Translations under genes and position numbers: made by a program
In this document: in pieces, positions 15,245 through 26,734 of the stretch
Numbering within the stretch: the first letter of the stretch is position 1
How the letters are laid out: each line of letters begins with the position of its first letter
The notes under the pieces: model-generated
Told to the model about the DNA's origin: nothing
The model's database searches: none
The model's input: the letters and a program-made list of their open reading frames with translations, nothing else
Assembly (NCBI RefSeq): GCF_017948485.1
Contig: NZ_JAFFSX010000001.1
Coordinates: 744,001-808,000, forward strand
Reading direction: 5' to 3'
From: Streptomyces sp. GESEQ-35
Lineage (GTDB): Bacteria > Actinomycetota > Actinomycetes > Streptomycetales > Streptomycetaceae
DNA: 64,000 nt

Positions 15245-16252
15245 ATGGACACGAGCGGGCACCTCGACGAGGCACTGGAAAGACTCCACGCGACGGGACC
15301 GGAGCGCCTCGGACGACTCACCAACCACGCCCCCATGGTCGTCGAGGCACTCTCCGCGCACGGACACGCGGGCGCCGTGCACCGCTGGCTTGACCTCTAC
15401 CGAAGGAAGCTCGAGGACTTCCCGGACCGGGTCGCGCCCGTGACGGACGACAACTGGGCCGAGGCGCTGGGCGATCCACGCCGGGCAGCGGACTGGATCG
15501 ATCACTTCTCCCGTGCCCTGACGGAACAACCGTGGCGCGGCGTCCTCGCCACCTGGTGGCCGCACCTCCTCCCCGGCCTGTACGGCGGCTCGACCCACCC
15601 GGTCATCCGGGTGGGCCACGCCGTCCGAGCCCTGGAACACGGGGAGAACGAGCCCCGACGTACGGAACTCGCCCATGGGCTGGGCTACTGGGCGGCCCGC
15701 CATCACCCCGTGTCCGGTATCGCCGCACTGCCCGGCGCGCCGACCGCCGCGGAGTCCCTCGACGCCGTCCCCGCCGTACACGACCCGCAGGGCAGTTTCA
15801 CGGCCCGACTGGCCGCCGTACGTCAACTGCCGCTCTGGGCGCAAGGGGTGACCGATCCGGACACGGCCCGGGAACGCCTGGCCGAGCTGGTGCGGGCCGC
15901 GACGCACCGCTACGCCACCCATGGGCACGGTGAGGAGACCATGCTCGTGCACGCGGCGACGGCCCCCAACGCCGTGCTGCGGACGCTGGGTTCGCTGCCC
16001 CGTGACCTGTGGGCACCGAGCCTGCACGCGGCCTGGACGGCGTCCGCGGCCGTCACCGCCATGTACGCCCCGGCCGAGCCGATCGACTACACGTCTCCTG
16101 CCCGCCTCACCGCGGACGAGGTCCTCGACCATGCGCTCGCCCACGGCGACGAGCACGTCATCAAGCTCACGGACACGGCGCTGGACGTCGGCGACGATCA
16201 GGCGCTCGCCGCGGCGATGCGGGCAATCGAGCTCAGCGAGCCACTGTCGTGA
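15245..16252 (+). CDS. Questin-oxidase-family protein
   Basis: 335 residues. The N-terminal part (LGRLTNHAPMVVEALSAHG), the WWPHLLPGLYGG block and the His-rich LGYWAARHHP and YATHGHGEETMLVHAATAPNAVL segments match the questin oxidase family (PF14027). Its fungal founder performs a Baeyer-Villiger-like ring opening of an anthraquinone. Actinobacterial members lack known substrates. The ATG at 15245 lies 59 bases after the glycosidase stop; an upstream open extension overlaps the glycosidase and is not used. It begins a plus-strand series with two short genes and hemC. Confidence 0.85.
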   Translation: MDTSGHLDEALERLHATGPERLGRLTNHAPMVVEALSAHGHAGAVHRWLDLYRRKLEDFPDRVAPVTDDNWAEALGDPRRAADWIDHFSRALTEQPWRGVLATWWPHLLPGLYGGSTHPVIRVGHAVRALEHGENEPRRTELAHGLGYWAARHHPVSGIAALPGAPTAAESLDAVPAVHDPQGSFTARLAAVRQLPLWAQGVTDPDTARERLAELVRAATHRYATHGHGEETMLVHAATAPNAVLRTLGSLPRDLWAPSLHAAWTASAAVTAMYAPAEPIDYTSPARLTADEVLDHALAHGDEHVIKLTDTALDVGDDQALAAAMRAIELSEPLS

Positions 16253-16291
16253 CGGTGGACGATCAAGCCGCCCGCGCCCGATGATGGACGG

Positions 16292-16810
16292 ATGGATCTT
16301 CACGAACAGCTACCGTCGGCGGTCGACACGAAGGCCCTGCTCTCGCTGGCGGAGGGCCACCACGCACGCGCCACCCGGCCGCTGGGCACGCGGGAGATCG
16401 CCGGTCATCTGGTGAAGGCGTACACGATCGAGGCTCCCGGCCGCACGGTGACCGACCGGGACGCGGAGAGCGCGCTGGGGATCGCCGCGGCCCAGCTGGA
16501 ACAGGGCCCGCTGCGGGGATCACTCGGACTCGCCGTGCTCCTCGTGCACGCCGGCTGCGACGGGGACTACGTCCTGGTCCACACGTGGATCGAGGGATAC
16601 ATGTCCGACCTGGCCGTGTTCGTCGGCCCGGCAGGGCAGCCCGAGCAGCTGCGGCCCGGCCGCGCCGGACTCGCGCCGTGCGTATGGGAGGCGGCCGTCC
16701 TGTCGCACGAACGGGACGCGTTCGCGCGCCATGTGCTCGACGGCACCGGTCCGGTCGCGGACCGTGTCGCCGCCTGGAGCGCGGACACCGTGGCTGCGGA
16801 CCTCCGGTGA
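16292..16810 (+). CDS. Hypothetical protein
   Basis: 172-residue soluble protein without signal peptide or membrane segments. No family recognised. It has an alpha/beta look, with a central hydrophobic block LGLAVLLVHAGCDGDYVLVH and a Trp-rich ending. It overlaps the GNAT gene at 16807 through a GTGA junction, so the two are translationally coupled and may act together; an acetyltransferase substrate or partner is possible but unproven. It starts 39 bases after the questin-oxidase-like gene. Confidence 0.75.
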   Translation: MDLHEQLPSAVDTKALLSLAEGHHARATRPLGTREIAGHLVKAYTIEAPGRTVTDRDAESALGIAAAQLEQGPLRGSLGLAVLLVHAGCDGDYVLVHTWIEGYMSDLAVFVGPAGQPEQLRPGRAGLAPCVWEAAVLSHERDAFARHVLDGTGPVADRVAAWSADTVAADLR

Positions 16811-17268
16811 CTCCGCGCGTCAGACACGCCGAGCGCGCCGACCTGCCGCGCGTCGCCGAACTGGCCGCCCTGCACGCGGTCTACGAACGCGCCGCACCAC
16901 CCGCCCCCGACCTGGCCGAACGGCTCGCGGTACTCCTCTTCGACACCCCGGCACCACGCCTGCGCTGTCTGGTGGCCGAACTGCCCGACGGTGAGCTGGC
17001 CGGCTATGCCAGCTGCGCACCCGAGGTCTCCACCTGGGAGGGAAGCGAGTACCTCCACATGGACTGCCTCTTCCTGACCCCCGGCCACCGCGGCCTGGGC
17101 ATCGGTCCGCTGCTCATGGACGCCGTGGTCGACGAGGCGCGGCGGCTCGGCATCGCCGAGGTCCAGTGGCAGACACCCGCCTGGAACGAGGGCGCGGCCC
17201 GCTTCTACGACCGGCTCGGCGCCCGTGCGAAGGAGAAACTCCGGTACAGCCTCCGGGTCGTCGGCTGA
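16807..17268 (+). CDS. GNAT-family N-acetyltransferase
   Basis: 153 residues. The acetyl-CoA-binding motif A is HRGLGIG, preceded by the beta-strand DCLFLTP and followed by [14 protein letters not shown]; motif B is [13 protein letters not shown]. This is the complete GNAT core. The acceptor substrate is unknown. The GTG at 16807 overlaps the stop of the hypothetical gene upstream by 4 bases, and the start gives the typical short lead into the first strand. HemC follows 56 bases later. Confidence 0.9.
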   Translation: MTPRVRHAERADLPRVAELAALHAVYERAAPPAPDLAERLAVLLFDTPAPRLRCLVAELPDGELAGYASCAPEVSTWEGSEYLHMDCLFLTPGHRGLGIGPLLMDAVVDEARRLGIAEVQWQTPAWNEGAARFYDRLGARAKEKLRYSLRVVG

Positions 17269-17324
17269 CCGCTGGTCGAGCTGTACGCGACCGGCGGGCC
17301 CCGCGGACGGTCTATCGTGTTCGC

Positions 17325-18260
17325 ATGCCCGTGCACGATCTGATTCGCATCGTCTCCCGCGACTCGCCGATGGCGCTCGCCCAAGTGGAGCGTGTCCGCG
17401 CCGAGTTGACCGCAGCACATCCCGGTGTACGCACCGAGGTCGTGCCGGTGAAGACGACCGGCGACAAGTGGCTCGGCGATCTGTCGCAGGTCGAGGGCAA
17501 GGGGGCGTTCACCAAGGAGGTCGACGCCGCGCTGCTGGCCGGCGAGGCCGATCTCGCCGTGCACTGCGTGAAGGACGTGCCCGCCGACCGGCCGCTCCCG
17601 GCGGGCACGGTGTTCGCGGCGTTCCTGAAGCGGGACGACATCCGCGACGCCCTGATCCATCCCGGCGGCCTCACCCTGGACGAACTCCCGGCCGGCACCC
17701 GCATCGGCACCTCCTCCGTGCGCCGCGTCGCCCAGCTGGCCGCCACCCACCCGCAGCTGGAGTGCGTGCCGTTCCGCGGCAACGCCAACCGGCGCCTGGC
17801 GAAGCTCGCGGCCGGTGACGCGGACGCGCTGCTGCTCGCGGTCGCCGGGCTGGAACGCATCGACCGCCGTGACGTGATCAGCGAGATCCTCTCCCCCGAG
17901 GTCATGATGCCGCCGATCGGCGCGGGCGTTCTCGCCCTGCAGTGCCGGGAGGGCGACACCGAGCTCATCGACGCGGTCAGTGCCCTCGGCGACCCGGACA
18001 CGCATCGGGAGGCCACCGCGGAGCGTATGTTCCTGCACGTTCTGCAGGGGCACTGCAACAGCCCGATCGCCGGGTACGCGCACGTCGACCGCAGCGGCGA
18101 ACTGTCCCTGCGCGCCTGTGTGTTCACACCCGACGGCAAGGTCCGCCTCAACGCCCACGAATGGGCGGGACGGCTCGACCCCGCCACCCTCGGCACGTCG
18201 GTCGCCGTGGCCCTGCTGCGTCAGGGTGCCCGCGAGATCATCGACGGCATCCCGCACTGA
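17325..18260 (+). CDS. hemC: Hydroxymethylbilane synthase (porphobilinogen deaminase), probable second copy
   Basis: 311 residues. Polymerises four porphobilinogens into hydroxymethylbilane for heme, siroheme and B12. Seen: the N-terminal substrate-binding RDSPMALAQ, catalytic Asp84 in [16 protein letters not shown], and the dipyrromethane-cofactor Cys244 in LQGHCNSP. Oddities: FRGNANRRL where most enzymes have LRGNVxTRL, and KWL after KTTGD. The gene stands alone, without hemA, hemB or hemD. Streptomyces normally carry hemC in a hemACBD cluster, and some are annotated with hemC2, so this is probably the paralogue. The ATG at 17325 gives the usual N-terminus. Confidence 0.9.
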   Translation: MPVHDLIRIVSRDSPMALAQVERVRAELTAAHPGVRTEVVPVKTTGDKWLGDLSQVEGKGAFTKEVDAALLAGEADLAVHCVKDVPADRPLPAGTVFAAFLKRDDIRDALIHPGGLTLDELPAGTRIGTSSVRRVAQLAATHPQLECVPFRGNANRRLAKLAAGDADALLLAVAGLERIDRRDVISEILSPEVMMPPIGAGVLALQCREGDTELIDAVSALGDPDTHREATAERMFLHVLQGHCNSPIAGYAHVDRSGELSLRACVFTPDGKVRLNAHEWAGRLDPATLGTSVAVALLRQGAREIIDGIPH

Positions 18261-18263
18261 CGC

Positions 18264-18779
18264 TCAGGCGGTGCCTTCATCCGCCTGCTCCCGCAGGAAG
18301 TTGCTGACCTGGTGCGCCAGGCTCTCCCGGCCCACGGACGGGTGGGCCTGCCCCTCGTCGAGGCCGACGCCGCCCGCCCACAGCCTGCGGTCGGTCCACT
18401 CCTCGTCGACCCGCAGCTGGATCTGGACGTCCACCTGGCTCAGGGACGCCTCGGGTCCCGCGGCGTAGAGCACGGCGGTGGCCCGGCGCAGCGGGTAGAC
18501 GTCGAAGCCCTCGATGAACTGCGAGTTGCGCCAGTCGATGAACGCGCTCTCGCCGTCGGGGCCGACCCGCACATCGATCTGCCCGTCCTCGAGGTGGATC
18601 CCGAAGTGCCGCTCGCCGCGGTTCTCGACGGTCACCCGGAGATTGAAGTACGTCATCCCCTCGGCTGCGTCGTCACGTCCACGCGGTGGCTCGGCCGCCC
18701 GAAGGCAGTGGACGCGGACACGCAGACCGGCATGCTCGTCGTACTCCTGCCAGTCCCCGACCACGTTCGGCTCGTACAC
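18264..18779 (-). CDS. Hypothetical protein
   Basis: 171-residue acidic soluble protein, no signal peptide. The central part alternates beta-strand-like runs (YFNLRVTVENRGERHFGIHL, ATAVLYAAGPEA, VDVQIQLRVDEEW), suggesting an immunoglobulin-like or beta-sandwich domain of the kind that describes extracellular-type substrate binding, but no family is recognised. It is convergent with hemC (3 bases between stops). A 17-bp palindrome lies about 95 bases upstream of its start and may control it. Confidence 0.7.
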   Translation of the reverse strand: MYEPNVVGDWQEYDEHAGLRVRVHCLRAAEPPRGRDDAAEGMTYFNLRVTVENRGERHFGIHLEDGQIDVRVGPDGESAFIDWRNSQFIEGFDVYPLRRATAVLYAAGPEASLSQVDVQIQLRVDEEWTDRRLWAGGVGLDEGQAHPSVGRESLAHQVSNFLREQADEGTA

Positions 18780-18873
18780 GGTGCACCTCTCGACCTCAGA
18801 GAGCTGCTTCTTATCTGTGGGCTCAGCGCACTGTCAAATGAGCAGAATGGGCTGTGGCCAGCGATTTCGTCCT

Positions 18874-18890
18874 CTTGATCACTGATCAAG
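18874..18890. promoter_or_regulatory. 17-bp palindrome upstream of hypothetical gene
   Basis: CTTGATCA-C-TGATCAAG, perfect 8-base arms around one central base, in the 189-base gap between the hypothetical gene (18264-18779, minus) and the end of the ABC permease gene. Length and symmetry are those of a dimeric repressor site; the cognate regulator is not evident. Confidence 0.5.
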
Positions 18891-19776
18891 CCGTGCGCAG
18901 GAAGAATCCGTCCCCGGACCGTACGGCCGCCCCCGCGGGCGTGCCGCACATCACGTCCGGCGGCATGATCAGCGGGCCAGCCTGCCGAGGAGCGCGGAGG
19001 CCGCGGTGATGCCGAGCGCGGCGGCCACGACTAGCACCGCGAAGTCGGTCGCCAGATGTGCGTCGGTGCCGAGGAGAAGGCCGCGCAGGGCGTCGACCTC
19101 ATAGCTCAGCGGGTTGAACTTGCTGACCGTCTGGAGCCAGCCCGGCATGACGGACAGGGGGTACAGGGCGTTGGAGCCGAAGAACAGCGGCATCGTGATC
19201 GCCTGCCCGATGCCCATCAGCCGGTCGCGGCTGAGCACGATCCCCGCGATGGTCATGGACAGGCAGGAGAAGAAGGCCGATCCGAGGACGACGACCGCCG
19301 CGACTCCGAGCAGACGCAGCGGGTTCCAGGTCATCGACACGCCGAGCAGCGCGGCGATGACGATCACGACGACGGCCTGGATCAGCGACTTCACTCCGGC
19401 CGCGAACGCCTTCCCCGTGGTCAGCGCCGTCCGCGGGGTGGGCGTGACCAGGAGCTTGTTGAGGATCCCGGCGTCGCGTTCCCAGATGATCTGGATGCCG
19501 TAGAAAATGGCGATGAACATCGCCGACTGGGCGATGATGCCGGGTGCCAGGTAGTCGATGTAGGGGATGCCCTCGGTGGGGATCGCCTTGATCCGGGTGA
19601 AGGTCTGGCCGAAGATCAGCAGCCACAGGGCGGGCTGGATCGCGCGGGTGTAGAGCTCGGTACGGTCGTGGCGCAGCTTCTGTAGTTCGACGACGCACAT
19701 CGCCACGACCCGGGCGGGCAGCAGGCGCCAACCTGCGCGGGGCTCGGGCGCCTTCAGCAGGAGCCCGAGCGCGGGG

Positions 19777-20615
<839 letters not shown>

Positions 20616-20619
<4 letters not shown>

Positions 20620-21071
20620 GACTCCGCGGCCTCCTCGTGCAGATGGACGGCGAGCGTGCGCAGGGCCGGGATCGCCGTCCGGAGCGCCTCCCGCTCCCCC
20701 TCGTCGAGCCGGGCCACCTGCTGTCGTACGAGCTCCGCGCGCCGCGCGCGCCACTCGCGCAGCCGGGACCGCGCCGCGGGGGTGGGCAGCAGACGCGCGG
20801 CCCGGCGGTCCGCCGGATCCGTCTCGCGGATGAGATAGCCCTCTGTTGCCAGCCGGTTGACCAGCGTCGACACCGAATTGCTCGCGAGATACAGGTCTTT
20901 GGCCGCGTCCGATATGCCGATGCCGGGACGTGCCACGACCAGCCGCAGCAACTCCACCTCGGCCCCGCGCAGTTGGGGTGCGGCCATCTCCCGGCGCAGT
21001 CGGCGCCGGATCAGCCGTTGCACCCCGACGAGCGCGTCGGCCAGTTCTTCCGGGAAGGTCTCGTCGTCCAC
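20616..21071 (-). CDS. MarR-family regulator of the ABC exporter
   Basis: 151 residues. Winged helix with ISDAAKDLYLASNSVSTLVNRL as the helix-turn-helix and the wing ETDPADRRAARLLPT. GTG start at 21071. A perfect 21-base palindrome lies only 11 bases upstream (21082-21102), placing the operator over the promoter or ribosome-binding region. The gene heads the MarR-ATPase-permease operon, so it most likely represses its own pump and is released by the exported compound. Confidence 0.92.
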
Positions 21072-21081
21072 GCTGTCGAGA

Positions 21082-21102
21082 TTACCTCTGTAGCAGAGGT
21101 AA
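21082..21102. promoter_or_regulatory. 21-bp perfect palindrome, MarR operator
   Basis: TTACCTCTG-TAG-CAGAGGTAA: 9-base perfect arms around a 3-base centre, directly upstream of the MarR start. Very likely the MarR binding site controlling the exporter operon, and possibly the divergent sigma factor gene about 200 bases away. Confidence 0.75.
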
Positions 21103-21308
21103 CTGTCTCAATAAGTGGTCAAAGCTGACTCGCGAAATATGCCGATTTGTTTGTATTCTTGCTGACCAAGGAATCGCAATCCCAGTGCTTCGGACAGGAG
21201 GCACGTCCGTGGGAGCCGGAATCGGCCCCGGGTGTCTTCTGTTCCGGTCCGAGCCCGCGCCTCCCATGGTGACTCTCCACCCAGCACCTGCTGAGGGAGG
21301 TGCGCACG

Positions 21309-22100
21309 ATGCGTATCGCCGGCAGAACGAAGCCACATCCGCACGACGACGCCCCCGACACCGACGACGCGTTCGCACGGCTTTCACGACTGCCCGAGGG
21401 GCCGCGACGCAAAGCGCTCCGGGACGAGCTGGTGGAGGCCTGGCTGCCCATGGCGGAGCGGATCGCCGTCCGGTTCAAGGGGCGCGGCGAGTCCCTGGAG
21501 GACCTCTACCAGGTGGCGGCCCTGGGCCTGGTGAAGGCTGTCGACCACTACGACCCGGCGCGCGGCCGCGCCTTCGAGGCCTATGCCGTGCCGACCGTCA
21601 CCGGTGAGATCAAGCGGCACTTCCGCGACCACATGTGGACGCTGCACGTGCCGCGGCGCGTCCAGGACCTGCGCAATCGGGTACGGCGCTCGATGAAGGA
21701 GCTGGCCCAGACGACTCCGGGGCGCGCTCCGACCGTCGCCGAGATCGCCGAGCACGCGCAGCTCAGCGAGGGCGAGGTGCGGACCGGCCTGGAGGCCCTG
21801 GAGTGTTTCACCGCACTGTCGCTGGACGCCGAGATGCCCGGCACGGACGGGTACGCGCTGGCGGACGCGCTCGGCGGGCCGGACCCGTCCATTGACGTCG
21901 TGGTCGACCGGGTCGCCGCCGGGCCCGTCCTCAAGTCGCTTCCGGAGCGCGAGCGGACCATCCTCTACCTGCGGTTCTTCGGCGGCATGACGCAGAGCCA
22001 CATCGCCCAGCAGCTCGGAATCTCGCAGATGCACGTCTCCAGGCTGCTCAGCGGCTGCTGCGCACGTCTGCGTGAGGAACTCGTCACCGAGGCCCGCTGA
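21309..22100 (+). CDS. SigB/SigF-family RNA polymerase sigma factor
   Basis: 263 residues, group 3 sigma factor of the SigB/F/G type. Region 2 includes FKGRGESLEDLYQVAALGLVKAV and FEAYAVPTVTGEIKRHFRDH; region 3 VPRRVQDLRNRV; region 4 helix-turn-helix MTQSHIAQQLGISQMHVSRLLS. The ATG at 21309 is chosen because GGGAGG lies 9 bases upstream; a GTG at 21300 is inside the same site. In Streptomyces this class controls osmotic stress and sporulation genes and is held by RsbW-like anti-sigma ATPases. One such ATPase-like gene lies at 25543-26055, next to glgX. Streptomyces sigG lies near a glycogen locus as I recall, so it may be the orthologue. Confidence 0.92.
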   Translation: MRIAGRTKPHPHDDAPDTDDAFARLSRLPEGPRRKALRDELVEAWLPMAERIAVRFKGRGESLEDLYQVAALGLVKAVDHYDPARGRAFEAYAVPTVTGEIKRHFRDHMWTLHVPRRVQDLRNRVRRSMKELAQTTPGRAPTVAEIAEHAQLSEGEVRTGLEALECFTALSLDAEMPGTDGYALADALGGPDPSIDVVVDRVAAGPVLKSLPERERTILYLRFFGGMTQSHIAQQLGISQMHVSRLLSGCCARLREELVTEAR

Positions 22101-22134
22101 TCACGCGCGCGGCCCCGCGCACACCGTTCCCGGC

Positions 22135-22455
22135 TCACCGCTGTGGTGGTGCGCCGGGAATCTCCGTGGGGCCGTAGCGGTCCAGGGCGTCTTCGAGTTC
22201 CACTCTGATCTCCGGCGGCATGATGCCCTTGCGGCCCCAGATCAGAATCAGTTCCGCGACATTGCGCAGTTTGATGTTCGTGTGCTGGGAAACGTCCTTG
22301 AGTACCTTCCACCCCTCGTCCGGCGTCACCCGGCCGAGCGCGACGATCATGCCGATCGCCTGGTCCACGACAGCATGCGAGGCGACCGCTTCCTTGAGTT
22401 GATCGACCTCTTCCTGCAGCTCGGAGATCCGCTCCGAGCCCCCGTCGGTGGGCAT
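22135..22455 (-). CDS. ANTAR-domain protein
   Basis: 106 residues: an N-terminal coiled coil (SERISELQEEVDQLKEAV) and the ANTAR RNA-binding domain with its signature VVDQAIGMIVALGRVTPDEGWKVL pattern, seen here in order. ANTAR domains bind paired hexaloop RNA hairpins and antiterminate transcription. There is no receiver or GAF domain, so the signal input must come from a partner. The ATG at 22455 has GGAGGAG upstream. Convergent with the sigma factor and divergent from the VOC gene. No obvious ANTAR target hairpin pair was seen by eye. Confidence 0.9.
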   Translation of the reverse strand: MPTDGGSERISELQEEVDQLKEAVASHAVVDQAIGMIVALGRVTPDEGWKVLKDVSQHTNIKLRNVAELILIWGRKGIMPPEIRVELEDALDRYGPTEIPGAPPQR

Positions 22456-22594
22456 GGGCTCCTCCGGTCGATTGCGCCGATCTGCCGTTTCTGACTGTAC
22501 GCCTGGGTACTCGGCAGGCGCCCGGAGCGGTTCCGGTTGGACACTGGTACGACACCGGTGGGCCGCCGGTCGACGAGACCAGGACGCGACTGCA

Positions 22595-23398
22595 ATGAAC
22601 AAAGACACAACACTCCCCCGTGGTGCGGCCGAGGTCGTCTCCAGCAGCTGCGTGTTCGGCGCGCCCTGCTGGGTGAGCCTGACCAGCCGCGATCTGGAGG
22701 CCACCGAATCGTTCTACACGGCGGTGCTGGGGTGGCGCTGGCGGCCGGCCAAGCTCGGCGACCGCTTTCGAGTGGCTCTGGCGGGCGGCACACCGGTCGC
22801 GGGGATCGCCGCGGTCGCCACGATGTGGCAGATGGCCGTGGCCTGGACGCCCTACTTCGCCGTCCGCAGCGCGGACGAGGTCGTGGCACGCGCGCAGGAG
22901 CGGGGCGGTACGGCGGCGGTGGGACCGATCTCCTTGCCGCCGGGACGAGCTGCCCTGCTGGCCGACCGGGACGGCGCGACCTTCGGGATCTGGGAGGGCG
23001 AGCTCGTCGGCAACTGGGAGAACTGGCGACGCTCGGCCCCGACCTTCATCCGGCTGCACACCCGCGACGCCTTCGACGCCGCCATCTTCTACGGCGAGAT
23101 CCTCGACTGGGCCACGGACCGCCCCGGCTCCGTCGAGGTCCACTACGAGGGCGGTGAGGTCGTGCTGCGCAGCCGCGGTGAGGTCGTGGCGCGCATCGAG
23201 TCGGGGGCGCTGGGGTCGGCTCCCGACCCCACGATCCGGCCGCACTGGCAGGTCCACTTCGCGGTCCCGGACGTCGCGGCCTGCACCCGCGCGGCGGAGA
23301 AGAACGGCGGCAGCGTTCTGTCGGAGAGCGCCGAGGACGCCGTGCTGCGCGACGCCGACGGCGCACAGTTCACGGTGACCTCGCGCCGCGCGGGCTGA
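22595..23398 (+). CDS. VOC-family protein with two glyoxalase-like domains
   Basis: 267 residues, two vicinal-oxygen-chelate modules: the first about 22-135 (CWVSLTSRDLEATESFYTAVLGW) and the second about 150-262 (IRLHTRDAFDAAIFYGEILDW ... HFAVPDVAACTRAAEKNGG). Common in Streptomyces as glyoxalase, dioxygenase or resistance proteins; metal ligands were not assigned with certainty and the substrate is unknown. The ATG at 22595 starts 139 bases from the divergent ANTAR gene; convergent with glgX (3 bases between stops). Confidence 0.88.
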   Translation: MNKDTTLPRGAAEVVSSSCVFGAPCWVSLTSRDLEATESFYTAVLGWRWRPAKLGDRFRVALAGGTPVAGIAAVATMWQMAVAWTPYFAVRSADEVVARAQERGGTAAVGPISLPPGRAALLADRDGATFGIWEGELVGNWENWRRSAPTFIRLHTRDAFDAAIFYGEILDWATDRPGSVEVHYEGGEVVLRSRGEVVARIESGALGSAPDPTIRPHWQVHFAVPDVAACTRAAEKNGGSVLSESAEDAVLRDADGAQFTVTSRRAG

Positions 23399-23401
23399 GC
23401 C

Positions 23402-25542
<2,141 letters not shown>

Positions 25543-25546
<4 letters not shown>

Positions 25547-26055
25547 CGGGCGGCCTCCAGGGCGCCGTCCGCCATGCGCACCGAACCGGCGAGGGCGGCG
25601 ACCGGTACCTCGCGGGGCACCCGGAGGACCTCCCGCAGGCTCGGCGCGGGGGCCGTCGCGACGAGCGGGATGCGTTCGCCGGCGCGGGCCCGCTGCGAGA
25701 ACCAGATGACCTTGCTGCCGGTGTCCGTGGCGCAGCAGCCCCAGCCGTCGCTGGTGGCGGCGAGCCGTTCCAGACAGGCACGCAGGTCCTGGTCGGGGCG
25801 CAGGTCGCGGTCGTTGTCCCCGACGGCTGTGATGAGGTGCTGGCCGTTCCACCACATCTCGATCGAGGTGTGCTTGTCCGTCGCATGCTCGTCGATGGCC
25901 TTCAGCAACATCTCGGCGCCGCCGCAGACGGGCTCGACGAGCGTCTCGAGATCCCAGAACCTGAGGTGAGCGGCCAGGATGCGCCTGACTTGTCCGACGC
26001 GTTCCGGGCTGACTTCCACATCGAGGTGGTAGTAGCAGGCACTTGCGGTCTTCAT
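25543..26055 (-). CDS. RsbW-like GHKL ATP-binding protein, coupled to glgX
   Basis: 170 residues. HATPase_c_2-type core as in anti-sigma RsbW proteins: N-box-like CGGAEMLLKAIDEHA (about 45-58), G1-like TAVGDNDRDL, and GWGCCATDTGSKVIWF as the glycine-rich end. The N-box lacks a clear ExxxNAxxH, so ATP binding is uncertain. A Pro/Arg-rich tail follows. In Streptomyces such proteins bind sigma factors or anti-anti-sigma factors. The position, coupled to glgX and 4 kb from a SigB-family sigma gene, suggests a link between glycogen breakdown and that regulon, which is inference. Confidence 0.8.
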
Positions 26056-26193
26056 CGTCGTTGGCTCCTCACCGGCGAAGCTCCTGCTCCTGCTCGCCCC
26101 TGGCGGGACGAGCCCCGAGTACGAAGCGTGAGCGATGATCGCTTCTGAGTCACCTCAAGAGTGGGAGCGCTACGCCATTCGTGCAACACGAGC

Positions 26194-26224
26194 GCACATC
26201 CGAGGCATGGGAGGCACATCCGAG
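26194..26224. repeat. Direct repeat in glgX/DUF5133 divergent promoter region
   Basis: GCACATCCGAG occurs at 26194-26204 and 26214-26224, 20 bases apart, in the 269-base gap between the divergent ATPase-glgX pair and the DUF5133 gene. Nearby, TGGGAGCGCT at 26162-26171 resembles half of the TGGGAGCGCTCCCA box of Streptomyces LacI-type sugar regulators. Both may be regulatory; neither is proven. Confidence 0.3.
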
Positions 26225-26324
26225 ATGGTTGAAGCTCTAACAAGACGCTGAGTCGTCGCGCATGCACCATGTGTGAAGGCCCCTGCCCTGCGTCGGGGCA
26301 CGATCCGGAAGGTGAAACTGCGCC

Positions 26325-26624
26325 ATGCTGCTTCCCGCCAAAGCCGAGGTGGCCCGGCAACTGCAGCGGTACCGGGCCTGGGAACGAGCGATGCTCGCGG
26401 CTCCCGCCGACCGCACGGTGCGGGCCACCTTCGAGGACTCGGGCTACACCCTCTGTGTCCTGATGGGGAAGCGGTGCGCACGGGAGGCCGCGGACGCCGC
26501 GGAGCGCTATCTGCGGACCAACCTGGTCACCTACCTGCGGGAACAGAACGCACGGCCCAGGCTGAGCGCCGTCCGGCGGCGAGGTCCGCTGTGGCGGCGG
26601 AAGCGCTCCCCGGCAGGGAGATAG
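26325..26624 (+). CDS. DUF5133 small protein
   Basis: 99 residues, matching the short actinobacterial DUF5133 family: an N-terminal helix (AKAEVARQLQRYRAWERAML), a central FEDSGYTLCVLMGKR core and a helix with AADAAERYL, followed here by a basic tail. The function is unknown. The ATG at 26325 has a GGAAGGTG site about 12 bases upstream. It lies directly before glgE (110 bases) and may share its promoter region. Cytoplasmic, no signal peptide. Confidence 0.75.
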   Translation: MLLPAKAEVARQLQRYRAWERAMLAAPADRTVRATFEDSGYTLCVLMGKRCAREAADAAERYLRTNLVTYLREQNARPRLSAVRRRGPLWRRKRSPAGR

Positions 26625-26633
26625 CCAGCCCAA

Positions 26634-26677
26634 TTCCAGCGCAACTCTGAGGTAGTGGACCCCCTTCCGGCGCAACT
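26634..26677. promoter_or_regulatory. 13-mer direct repeat upstream of glgE
   Basis: TTCCAGCGCAACT at 26634-26646 and TTCCGGCGCAACT at 26665-26677, one mismatch, 31 bases apart (close to three helix turns), 58-101 bases before the glgE ATG. A plausible binding site pair for a regulator of the glgE operon. Confidence 0.4.
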
Positions 26678-26734
26678 TCGAAACCACCCGGCCGGGCGCC
26701 AGCCCGGCCTCCAGCATGACGGAGGTGTCATCCC

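Noticed and set aside
26052..26717. Minus-strand frame with a stretch resembling a HicA-like KLRRKG motif upstream of glgE
   Set aside because: The likeness is short and the frame covers the DUF5133 gene; the direct repeats and the glgE promoter explain the region better.
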